DNA of 5,137 nt from positions 1-5,137 of the forward strand of contig JAPTWQ010000001.1 in NCBI GenBank assembly GCA_028064945.1. Direction: 5' to 3'. The translations under genes were made by a program, and so were the position numbers. The DNA comes from Nitrospiraceae bacterium (GTDB taxonomy: Bacteria > Nitrospirota_A > Leptospirillia > Leptospirillales > Leptospirillaceae). Shown piece after piece: positions 1-4,054 of the stretch (positions are counted from its first letter, which is position 1; each line of letters begins with the position of its first letter). Under the pieces are notes generated by a model. It was given only the letters and a program-made list of their open reading frames with translations, had not been told where the DNA came from and did not search any database.

Positions 1-495
1 ATCTATATCTGGGGCGTGACACGGCGTGACAGTCACATGACTATCCTGTGACTTGTCACACGTGACTGTCATGTGATTGTCACGTGACAAATCATCCTTT
101 CCTATCAATTTTAATTGATCTCTGTGTCGGCGCTGACGAATCCGATCCTGTTCCCGCTTGATTTCGAGATAGTCCACCTGCTGGTATTTTTCCCACTTGG
201 GAACGGATATGACCCTTTCTTCGGTGATTTCAATCATTCCAAATTCCTGGAACGTTTTCAGTGCCAGTCGGACGGTATTGAGGGGTCGGTTGAAGACCGT
301 CGACAGCATTTCGTCGGTTAACGGGATCCGATTTGCCACGACGAGCGCCCCTCCGCACCCTGATTTTCCCGCCTGACAAAGGATCTTGAACCAGATCACA
401 AGGATGGCGTCGCGATCGGGGAGCGAATCGATGAGTTTGATTTTTTCGTCGTCGAAGATCGACGTCACGATCTTGATCCAGGTCATGGAGGCCAT
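1..495 (-). CDS. Phage replisome organizer, N-terminal part (runs off left edge)
   Basis: Read leftward from ATG 495-493, this frame stays open for 165 codons to base 1, so the gene is cut by the window edge. Residues about 4-105 match the phage replisome organizer N-terminal domain, a winged-helix DNA-binding fold: TWIKIVTSIFDDEKIK at 5-20, then LPDRDAILVIWFKIL at 25-39, TDEMLSTVF at 60-68, and NRPLNTVRLAL at 69-79 before a WEKYQQ segment. In this family the N-terminal domain binds the phage origin and the missing C-terminal part helps load the helicase. Residues 113-125 are a basic KRE-RIRQRRHR stretch, followed by a polar linker rich in Val-Thr. The start overlaps the rha stop by one base (TAATG) and has GGAGG eight bases upstream, so the two are translationally coupled. 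The linker DNA carries the GTGAC cluster. Family call is from recognised sequence pattern; the helicase-loading role is inference. Confidence 0.88.
   Translation of the reverse strand, partial: MASMTWIKIVTSIFDDEKIKLIDSLPDRDAILVIWFKILCQAGKSGCGGALVVANRIPLTDEMLSTVFNRPLNTVRLALKTFQEFGMIEITEERVISVPKWEKYQQVDYLEIKREQDRIRQRRHRDQLKLIGKDDLSRDNHMTVTCDKSQDSHVTVTPCHAPDID
16..88. repeat. GTGAC/GTCAC half-site cluster, candidate phage origin
   Basis: Eight exact pentamers lie in 73 bases: GTGAC at 16, 26, 48, 62 and 84, and GTCAC at 32, 55 and 79. One-base variants sit at 37, 68 and 73. They pair into inverted repeats GTGACAGTCAC (26-36), GTGAC-TT-GTCAC (48-59), GTCAC-AC-GTGAC (55-66) and GTCACGTGAC (79-88). 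The cluster lies in the linker of the replisome organizer gene, and the pentamers fall in more than one reading frame, so an amino-acid repeat alone does not explain them. Lambda O and several replisome-organizer genes of Gram-positive phages carry their own origin internally; the same is inferred here. Confidence 0.6.
104..119. repeat. AT-rich inverted repeat beside the half-site cluster
   Basis: ATCAATT-TT-AATTGAT is a perfect 7-base inverted repeat with only two G or C bases in 16. It lies 15 bases from the last GTGAC half-site. An AT-rich segment next to initiator-binding repeats is the usual form of a DNA unwinding element, so it is read as part of the candidate origin. It is also coding sequence of the organizer linker. 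Confidence 0.4.
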
Positions 496-1418
496 TATTC
501 GATCCTCCGGACTCGGGCGAGATGGTAAATCTCCCTGAACGCCGCCGCACAGGAGCGGAGATGCCCCTTCATGGCCTCGTACTGAACACGGAGGCCGTTG
601 GCGTCAAAACCGGCCTTCTCGATCCTCTCGATGAGCTGCCGGATCGGATCCGGGTAGTCCGGATCCAGGAGGTCCTGGATGGAAAGCCCGTCTTTCGGGG
701 CGTCCGGAGGAAGGTCTTTCCAGAAAGAGTGAGACGGCCTGGCAGTGTCCTTCGGGAAGTCGAGATCTATGTTTCTTGTCTTGGCCGTTTCCGGGAGGGC
801 GGAACGACATACAAGGGGGTAATTCTGGACAAACCGGCAGGCCTCCTCAAAACGATATTGCGTCAGATCCTTCCGGGACCTGATTCCCAGAAAAGCGAAC
901 AGGGCCTTCATGATCAGAGAATAGGCCGGCTGATGGAGCGGCTCGGGAAGAATCCGGATTTTTTCGTCGATAAGTTTTCGAAGCTGAACATTTTGTCGAA
1001 AGTCGATTGGTGCCGTGAGATTGAGAGTCGGGGTTATGAATGGATCCGGCGGGATCGCGGGATTCTCTTTCCGCCGCCGGAGATCCTCCTCCATCCGGTT
1101 GAAGGCCTCGATGTACTTGATCTTGAATTCCATGGCTCGCTTGCCGGTGAAGCCCATCGCCAGGATCGTGAACCCATCCCGGGTGATGAGGAATGCCGGG
1201 TCCTTCCGAACCGCGCCGTTCCCAATCTTCACTTCAATGAACATGGGCTCAAAATTGAGCGCATGAAAATCTTTTGGGCACTCAAGGTTTTGAATGTCCC
1301 TAAGAACGTTTTTGTGGTCCTTGCCGAAGGTTTTTGAGACGGCGAGCGACGTGGTCGTGATGCGGTCGTGGACGACCTGGATCTCCGGCGTGAAATCCGG
1401 AGCAAGGGAGGGGGTCAT
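495..1418 (-). CDS. rha: Rha-family phage regulatory protein with C-terminal ORF6C-like domain
   Basis: This is a 307-residue leftward gene. Residues about 13-110 match the Rha (pRha) domain: TTTSLAVSKTFGKDHKNVLR at 21-40, the ITRDGFTILAMGFTGKRA block at 78-95, and YIEAFNRME at 102-110. Rha proteins are phage and prophage regulators; in lambdoid phages Rha interferes with growth in hosts lacking IHF. Residues about 137-202 (LRKLIDEKI through KALFAFLGIRSRKDL and EEACRFV) resemble the ORF6C-type domain found at the C-terminus of phage antirepressors, which is a weaker call. The rest is charged and proline-rich, with a helical end. ATG 1418-1416 has AGGAG six bases upstream. The stop overlaps the start of the replisome organizer gene by one base, making an operon. 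Its molecular target here is unknown. Given the predicted non-cleaving repressor, an antirepressor role is possible but is inference. Confidence 0.87.
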   Translation of the reverse strand: MTPSLAPDFTPEIQVVHDRITTTSLAVSKTFGKDHKNVLRDIQNLECPKDFHALNFEPMFIEVKIGNGAVRKDPAFLITRDGFTILAMGFTGKRAMEFKIKYIEAFNRMEEDLRRRKENPAIPPDPFITPTLNLTAPIDFRQNVQLRKLIDEKIRILPEPLHQPAYSLIMKALFAFLGIRSRKDLTQYRFEEACRFVQNYPLVCRSALPETAKTRNIDLDFPKDTARPSHSFWKDLPPDAPKDGLSIQDLLDPDYPDPIRQLIERIEKAGFDANGLRVQYEAMKGHLRSCAAAFREIYHLARVRRIE

Positions 1419-1463
1419 GGGAGACTCCTTTGATCGATTGTTAGTCGATGGACTGACGCCAAA

Positions 1464-1492
1464 AATTGACGCCGGGCGCTAACAACCGTCAA
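1464..1492 (-). promoter_or_regulatory. Weak promoter candidate for rha
   Basis: On the minus strand TTGACG (1492-1487) is followed by a 17-base spacer and TCAATT (1469-1464). The -35 matches the consensus at five of six positions and the -10 at three of six. Predicted transcription would start near 1457, leaving a leader of about 40 bases before the rha ATG. The inverted CTAACAA copy lies in the spacer. rha may instead, or also, be read from the Cro-like promoter upstream. Confidence 0.28.
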
Positions 1493-1658
1493 AGGGCGGC
1501 GGGCGTGATTCCCCCAAAGGGTCTTGTATTCGGCCCACACCCGGCAGGAGAGAGCGGATTGGAAAAACGGCAGGAAAAGTCGGGGCACAAAAAAATCCGC
1601 GGGGCTGTCGGGGCGGTGTCCGCCTTTGAAGGTGTTGTTAGCACCTGCCCGATAGTCT

Positions 1659-1684
1659 GCACCCGGACGCGGGACGGTGTCAAG
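1659..1684 (+). repeat. 26-base direct repeat, left copy
   Basis: An exact 26-base match (begins GCACCCGGACG, ends GGTGTCAAG) recurs at 2280-2305; the bases on either side differ. The two copies bracket hicBA, with 621 bases between equivalent positions. The unit contains CACC and GGTG arms around a GC-rich core. This looks like the footprint of an insertion or recombination event that brought in the toxin-antitoxin cassette. Confidence 0.8.
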
Positions 1685-1698
1685 AGGGGCGGGAGCTA

Positions 1699-1707
1699 TG
1701 GTATAGT
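1699..1707 (+). promoter_or_regulatory. Extended -10 promoter of hicBA
   Basis: TGGTATAGT fits the extended -10 pattern TGnTATAAT with one mismatch. No good -35 box is seen; that position falls on the end of the 26-base repeat, which is tolerated for extended -10 promoters. The predicted start is near 1714, about 30 bases before the hicB start. Confidence 0.45.
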
Positions 1708-1732
1708 CGTCGTGTCCGAAGAAATTCCGCAT

Positions 1733-1738
1733 GGAGGA
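1733..1738 (+). promoter_or_regulatory. Ribosome binding site that sets the hicB start
   Basis: GGAGGA lies seven bases before TTG 1746, an ideal spacing. The upstream in-frame ATG at 1731 is preceded only by a weak purine run and would put this site inside the gene, so TTG 1746 is preferred. Confidence 0.6.
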
Positions 1739-1745
1739 AAAGACC

Positions 1746-1976
1746 TTGGCCGATGAAAAAAAGATCGAGATTCTGGCTTTTTGGGATGACGAGGCCGGAG
1801 TATGGGTGGCGTCGAGCGACGATGTCCCCGGCCTTGTCACGGAAGCGGAAACGACCGAGATTCTTCTTGAAAAGTTGAGCGTTTTGATTCCGGAACTCCT
1901 TGAACTGTCGGGAACTCCCCCGGGGCCCGTCCGGATCCTTCTCCGCTCCAACCGAACCCTTCTTCTGCCGGCCTGA
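1746..1976 (+). CDS. hicB: HicB-like antitoxin (DUF1902 type)
   Basis: From TTG 1746 the protein has 76 residues; an ATG start at 1731 would add five. It matches the DUF1902 branch of HicB-like antitoxins: IEILAFWDDEAGVWVA at 7-22, then SDDVPGLVTEA at 24-34, and an amphipathic helix with LSVLIPELLEL at 44-54. The fold is a partial RNase-H-like strand-helix unit that covers the active site of HicA. No HTH or ribbon-helix-helix DNA-binding domain follows, so autoregulation, if present, would need a site outside the usual domain. Its TGA overlaps the hicA ATG by one base (TGATG), the tight coupling typical of antitoxin-first pairs. The gene runs opposite to its neighbours cro and rha and lies between the 26-base repeats, in keeping with transfer as a unit. 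Confidence 0.85.
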   Translation: MADEKKIEILAFWDDEAGVWVASSDDVPGLVTEAETTEILLEKLSVLIPELLELSGTPPGPVRILLRSNRTLLLPA

Positions 1977-2170
1977 TGCCCGACTTCGCTCCGGAACTCA
2001 TACGAATCCTCCGTGAGCATGGATGCACCTTTGTGCGGCCAGGAAAGGGCGATCATGCAATCTGGTTCAGTCCGATAACAAACCGCCATTTTCCGATGGA
2101 CTCCCGTATCAAATCCCGCCATACGGCCAACGGCATTCTGAAGCAGGCCGGAATTTCCAAGAAATTCTGA
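1976..2170 (+). CDS. hicA: HicA-family mRNA interferase toxin
   Basis: This 64-residue protein has the normal HicA size and order: an N-terminal helix (ELIRILREHGCTFVRPG at 7-23), then GKGDHAIW at 23-30 with the conserved catalytic His at 27, a strand pair around NRHFP (36-40), and the C-terminal KSRHTANGILKQAGIS helix (46-61). HicA folds as a small double-stranded-RNA-binding-like domain and cleaves mRNA in a ribosome-independent way when free of HicB. No key residue is missing, so an active toxin is expected. Translation is coupled to the upstream antitoxin by a one-base overlap, and no separate ribosome site is needed. In a phage it may serve for maintenance of the prophage or defence against other phages, which is inference. 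Confidence 0.87.
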   Translation: MPDFAPELIRILREHGCTFVRPGKGDHAIWFSPITNRHFPMDSRIKSRHTANGILKQAGISKKF

Positions 2171-2208
2171 TTCCCATTCTTTCCGGCATTGGAGGATCTT
2201 CTCCCGGA

Positions 2209-2227
2209 TCTCGGGGTTGACCCGAGA
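2209..2227 (+). terminator. Hairpin after hicBA, possible terminator
   Basis: TCTCGGG-GTTGA-CCCGAGA is a perfect 7-base stem with a 5-base loop, 38 bases after the hicA stop. There is no T tract, so it would be a poor intrinsic terminator. It may stabilise the 3' end of the mRNA or be chance within a GC-rich stretch. Confidence 0.33.
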
Positions 2228-2279
2228 CGGAGGGATCGTCATGAGCCACCCGGGGAGTGTCCGAAGGGGGATCACGACG

Positions 2280-2305
2280 GCACCCGGACGCGGGACGGTG
2301 TCAAG
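2280..2305 (+). repeat. 26-base direct repeat, right copy
   Basis: Identical to 1659-1684 over all 26 bases and in the same orientation. On the minus strand the unit begins CTTGACAC, which includes a consensus-like -35 hexamer, though no -10 box follows at either copy. Confidence 0.8.
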
Positions 2306-2390
2306 GGGGTTTGACGAGTGGCGTTTTCTGACGCAAAATAAGCTCACAGTACCCCTCCCCATCGGGAGACCCTCCATTCTTCCGTGCCCG

Positions 2391-2399
2391 TGCTATAAT
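2391..2399 (+). promoter_or_regulatory. Extended -10 motif antisense to the Cro-like gene
   Basis: TGCTATAAT is a perfect extended -10 sequence reading rightward into the 3' end of the leftward Cro-like gene. The -35 position has no match. The complement carries the last codons and the TAG stop of that gene, so chance is possible. If used, it would make an antisense RNA starting near 2406. Confidence 0.3.
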
Positions 2400-2752
2400 T
2401 CGCTGGAATTTTTCGGACTTTTGCGCCAGTTGGGAAAACACGAGGAGAGAATCTCCTCTTCCGTGATCTTTCCCTCGAGGGCCCGTTCGATCTTCGCGGC
2501 GTAGCTCGTTTCTCCGGAAAGTTCCGTCCGGGGGAGCCGTCCTTTTTTGACCCAGCGCCCGACGGTCATGAAGGTCACTCCGCAGATCCTGGCCGTCGGG
2601 GTGTAGCCGCCCAGAAACACGACCGCCCGCTCGAGAGGGGACATCGATTCGAAATCCTTCTCCAGACGAAATCTCGCCACCGGTCCTCGGACCGGCCGGG
2701 GGGCGATATCAATCACGGGCGAAACCTCATTGCAATCTGTCTCCATAGACAT
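2393..2752 (-). CDS. Cro-like helix-turn-helix regulator (YdaS/Cro type)
   Basis: A leftward 119-residue protein facing the repressor gene. Residues about 41-102 form a Cro/YdaS-type HTH: ERAVVFLGGYTPTARICGV, then TVGRWVKKGRLPRT (the recognition region) and IERALEGKITEEEIL. Such proteins bind the same operators as the repressor and tip the switch to lytic growth. The start is uncertain. ATG 2752 lies only two bases past the predicted -10 box; ATG 2746 would give a leaderless mRNA; and ATG 2644 (residue 37) has GGAGAAGGA upstream, with ten bases between AAGGA and the codon, and would yield an 83-residue protein closer to the usual size. The long form is given because its first 36 codons look coding. 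The promoter is repressed by the predicted operator in its spacer. Function call is firm at family level only. Confidence 0.8.
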   Translation of the reverse strand: MSMETDCNEVSPVIDIAPRPVRGPVARFRLEKDFESMSPLERAVVFLGGYTPTARICGVTFMTVGRWVKKGRLPRTELSGETSYAAKIERALEGKITEEEILSSCFPNWRKSPKNSSEL

Positions 2753-2757
2753 AAAAG
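2730..2757 (+). promoter_or_regulatory. Rightward promoter candidate for the repressor
   Basis: TTGCAA (2730-2735), a 16-base spacer and TAAAAG (2752-2757), four of six matches in each box. Its -10 overlaps that of the leftward early promoter, so the two would compete for polymerase. The predicted start near 2764 falls within the operator. Confidence 0.4.
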
Positions 2758-2783
2758 TTAAACCGTTAAAGTTTAGTTGTCAA
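2755..2783 (-). promoter_or_regulatory. Leftward early promoter (Cro-like gene)
   Basis: On the minus strand, TTGACA (2783-2778), a 17-base spacer and TAACTT (2760-2755). The -35 is consensus; the -10 matches three of six. Counting from 2783 down to 2751, it agrees with the rightward promoter at 3765-3797 at 25 of 33 positions. An inverted repeat sits in the spacer. Confidence 0.7.
2759..2775. promoter_or_regulatory. Operator 1: TAAAC-N7-GTTTA inverted repeat
   Basis: Perfect 5-base arms separated by seven bases, lying inside the spacer of the leftward early promoter. The same AAAC-N7-GTTT pattern occurs at 3774-3788 in the other early promoter. A dimeric repressor bound here would block the Cro-like gene. 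Which of the two HTH proteins binds it is inferred from position. Confidence 0.6.
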
Positions 2784-2797
2784 GATCGGGACAAAAG

Positions 2798-3478
2798 ATG
2801 AAAATCCCTCCCCAAAAAACTCCGTCGACCTCTTCCGACGACTCCCCCTCCCCCCTTCTCCGGGAGTTTTCCGACCGTCTCACCCGGGCACTGGAACATG
2901 CGGGACATCCCGGGCACGGAGGGCAGACATGGCTCGGAAAGAAGATGGGCGTCACGCAGACGTCGGCGAGACGCTGGCTAATGGGGAAGGCGTTTCCGGA
3001 GTTCGAAAAGCTCCAGGTCCTCTCCGACCTTCTCGATGTCCGCCTCGAGTGGCTGATCACGGGCCAGGGAAACATGCTCAAAAACAAAAGAGCCCCGTCA
3101 TGGGTGCCCCAGATTGCCTGGGAGGATCTTTCAAGGTGGCTCTCCCGGGACAGGGACGCCGTCCCCAAGCTCGACGAATTCCCGTTCCCCGGCCCCCTCG
3201 GACCGGACGCCTTCGTCCTCGCGATGAGGGGCTCCTCGATGAAACCGGACATCGAAAACGGGGATCTCGTCGTCATCGACCCTTCAAAGCCCTGGTCTGA
3301 CCAGGACTTTGTCCTTGCCGGAGGCGACCCGGGGACGGAAACGATCCGAAAAGTGGAGATGGACGGGGGAAGACCCGTTCTCTTTCTCTCCAACCTGAAA
3401 TATCCCTCTCAAGTCGATGCCGAGCGAACCCGGATTCTCGGCACCGTCGTCGGAAAGATCACTCTCTATTCGAAATAA
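2798..3478 (+). CDS. CI-type S24 phage repressor, predicted non-cleaving
   Basis: From ATG 2798 this is 226 residues; TTG 2777 would add seven, but that codon abuts the operator and lies in the opposite -35. Neither start has a strong ribosome site. Order: a disordered Pro/Ser-rich tail (1-20), an Xre-type HTH at about 42-89 (QTWLGKKMGVTQTSARRWL), a linker, then a LexA/S24 domain with RGSSMKPDIENGDLVVID at 144-161. The repressor keeps phage lytic genes off. The nucleophile Ser147 is present. The linker VPQIAWEDLSRW (103-114) aligns with the VPxISWVQAGxW motif of CI repressors, but Leu111-Ser112 replace the Ala-Gly scissile pair. In ETIRKVEMDGG the position of the catalytic Lys is Arg184, with Lys185 next to it. 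Self-cleavage is therefore unlikely, and induction by another route is inferred. Confidence 0.9.
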   Translation: MKIPPQKTPSTSSDDSPSPLLREFSDRLTRALEHAGHPGHGGQTWLGKKMGVTQTSARRWLMGKAFPEFEKLQVLSDLLDVRLEWLITGQGNMLKNKRAPSWVPQIAWEDLSRWLSRDRDAVPKLDEFPFPGPLGPDAFVLAMRGSSMKPDIENGDLVVIDPSKPWSDQDFVLAGGDPGTETIRKVEMDGGRPVLFLSNLKYPSQVDAERTRILGTVVGKITLYSK

Positions 3479-3680
3479 TCCTTTGGGGGAGCACGTCTCC
3501 CGCTCCCCCCCTACGTTCTCTCCGCTTCCTGCCTAACAGGGCGCGATCGCCACAAAAGAAGACAAACAGGAACCGTTCCTTTCGAAGGGACACTTCGGCA
3601 TACACCGTCTCACCCACTTTTTTGCCTTTATCGATCTCCTCAATTCCCAAAATCCGCACTTTCAGTCCCTTGTCCGCCAA
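3459..3680 (-). CDS. Small leftward protein of unknown function, convergent with the repressor
   Basis: I do not recognise this 73-residue protein. TTG 3680-3678 is preceded by GGAAGGAG at a six-base spacing, one of the best ribosome sites in the window, which is the main reason to call it. Codon use looks coding through residue 50. Residues 7-42 alternate hydrophobic and polar (KVRILGIEEI, then ETVYAEVSL, RFLFVFFCG), suggesting a small beta protein. Residues 51-60 are very basic (RKRRERRGGA). It has no signal peptide. It ends 20 bases inside the repressor gene, and its last 21 codons overlap the hairpin after that gene. The tail may therefore be a run-on after loss of an earlier stop. No clear promoter is seen upstream. 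Confidence 0.5.
   Translation of the reverse strand: MADKGLKVRILGIEEIDKGKKVGETVYAEVSLRKERFLFVFFCGDRALLGRKRRERRGGAGDVLPQRIISNRE
3485..3509 (+). terminator. Hairpin after the repressor gene
   Basis: GGGGGAGC and GCTCCCCC form a perfect 8-base stem around a 9-base loop, seven bases past the repressor stop. It is followed by a pyrimidine-rich stretch rather than a clean T tract, so termination may be partial. It also lies inside the 3' end of the convergent small gene. Confidence 0.5.
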
Positions 3681-3764
3681 TGTCCTCTCCTTCCTTGATT
3701 TTTCAGGGCTCCCCCCCTTATTTCATCGGTCGCTCCAGGATCTTGACTTAAAAATCTCCCCCCC

Positions 3765-3793
3765 TTGACAATGAAACTAATGAGGTTTAATTT
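3765..3793 (+). promoter_or_regulatory. Rightward early promoter (RadC operon)
   Basis: TTGACA (3765-3770), a 17-base spacer and TAATTT (3788-3793). The element is a near-copy of the leftward early promoter at 2783-2755, including identical -35, spacer length, spacer repeat and T-rich discriminator. It reads toward the 59-residue protein, RadC and the HD protein. The predicted start is at about 3800. Confidence 0.7.
3774..3788. promoter_or_regulatory. Operator 2: AAAC-N7-GTTT inverted repeat
   Basis: AAAC (3774-3777) and GTTT (3785-3788) with a seven-base gap, in the same place within the promoter spacer as operator 1. The outer base pair is GAAAC/GTTTA instead of TAAAC/GTTTA, a single mismatch. 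Taken as a second binding site for the same regulator. Confidence 0.6.
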
Positions 3794-3797
3794 TTAT

Positions 3798-4054
3798 TCG
3801 TGAAAGAGATTGCCCGGATCGAAAAACGGGTCGGAGAACCTACAAGAGCGATCCCGCTCGATCTCTGATGATCGACGGGGCCGGGGACGATCCCTGCTGG
3901 GGAACGGTCTCGCTTCGACCTCCCTATTGAAAAACGGAAAAAATGCCTTTGCGCGCTTTTCCCTTGACGGGGACGCATCTTCTCCTCCCTCGAGCCTTCC
4001 GGTTCCGGGGCTCAGGGAAACAAAGCGCGCTCCAAAAACAGGAAGGAAGCTGCA
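3798..4054 (+). other. 257-base early leader without a confident gene
   Basis: No known gene is visible. Three short frames chain by overlap: GTG 3800-3868 (22 codons plus stop), ATG 3868-3930 (20 codons plus stop, overlap TGATG), and a frame from TTG 3927 to 4097. The first begins where transcription is predicted to start, so it could be a leaderless peptide; none has a good ribosome site. The middle frame (MIDGAGDDPCWGTVSLRPPY) has coding-like codons. The stretch may be a decayed gene with two frameshifts, a leader, or plain non-coding sequence. Confidence 0.3.

Larger units (their letters stand above)
1419..1745. other. Intergenic region between rha and hicBA (diverging genes)
   Basis: No gene is supported here. 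It holds a weak leftward promoter candidate for rha, the left copy of the 26-base direct repeat and the hicBA promoter. TTGTTAG occurs three times: 1438-1444, inverted as CTAACAA at 1479-1485, and 1635-1641 in the loop of an AGGTG-N7-CACCT inverted repeat (1630-1646). GACGCC is repeated at 1455 and 1468. A long open minus-strand frame covers the stretch but runs antisense to hicBA and has no family features in this part. Confidence 0.5.

Noticed and set aside
16..88. CRISPR array
   Set aside because: The repeated units are five-base half-sites in both orientations at uneven spacing, without the repeat-spacer pattern.
230..550. 106-codon minus-strand open frame at the rha end
   Set aside because: Wrong frame of the replisome organizer gene; Arg-rich composition is typical of a shifted frame. 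The true frame runs from 495 to the window edge without a stop.
522..1337. 271-codon plus-strand open frame
   Set aside because: Antisense shadow of rha, whose Rha domain, ribosome site and stop/start coupling are convincing.
2276..2310. Leftward promoter within the 26-base repeat (TTGACA on the minus strand)
   Set aside because: The -35 hexamer is present in both copies but no acceptable -10 follows at 16-18 bases in either.
1415..2377. Long 320-codon minus-strand open frame spanning hicBA
   Set aside because: It is antisense to the clear HicB and HicA genes, has no good ribosome site and shows no domain. Both 26-base repeats fall in the same frame (621 is a multiple of three), which gives a false look of an internal peptide repeat.
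2217..2504. 95-codon plus-strand open frame
   Set aside because: No ribosome site or domain; it crosses a 26-base repeat and runs antisense into the Cro-like gene.
2773..3393. 206-codon minus-strand open frame
   Set aside because: Antisense to the repressor, which has clear HTH and S24 domains.
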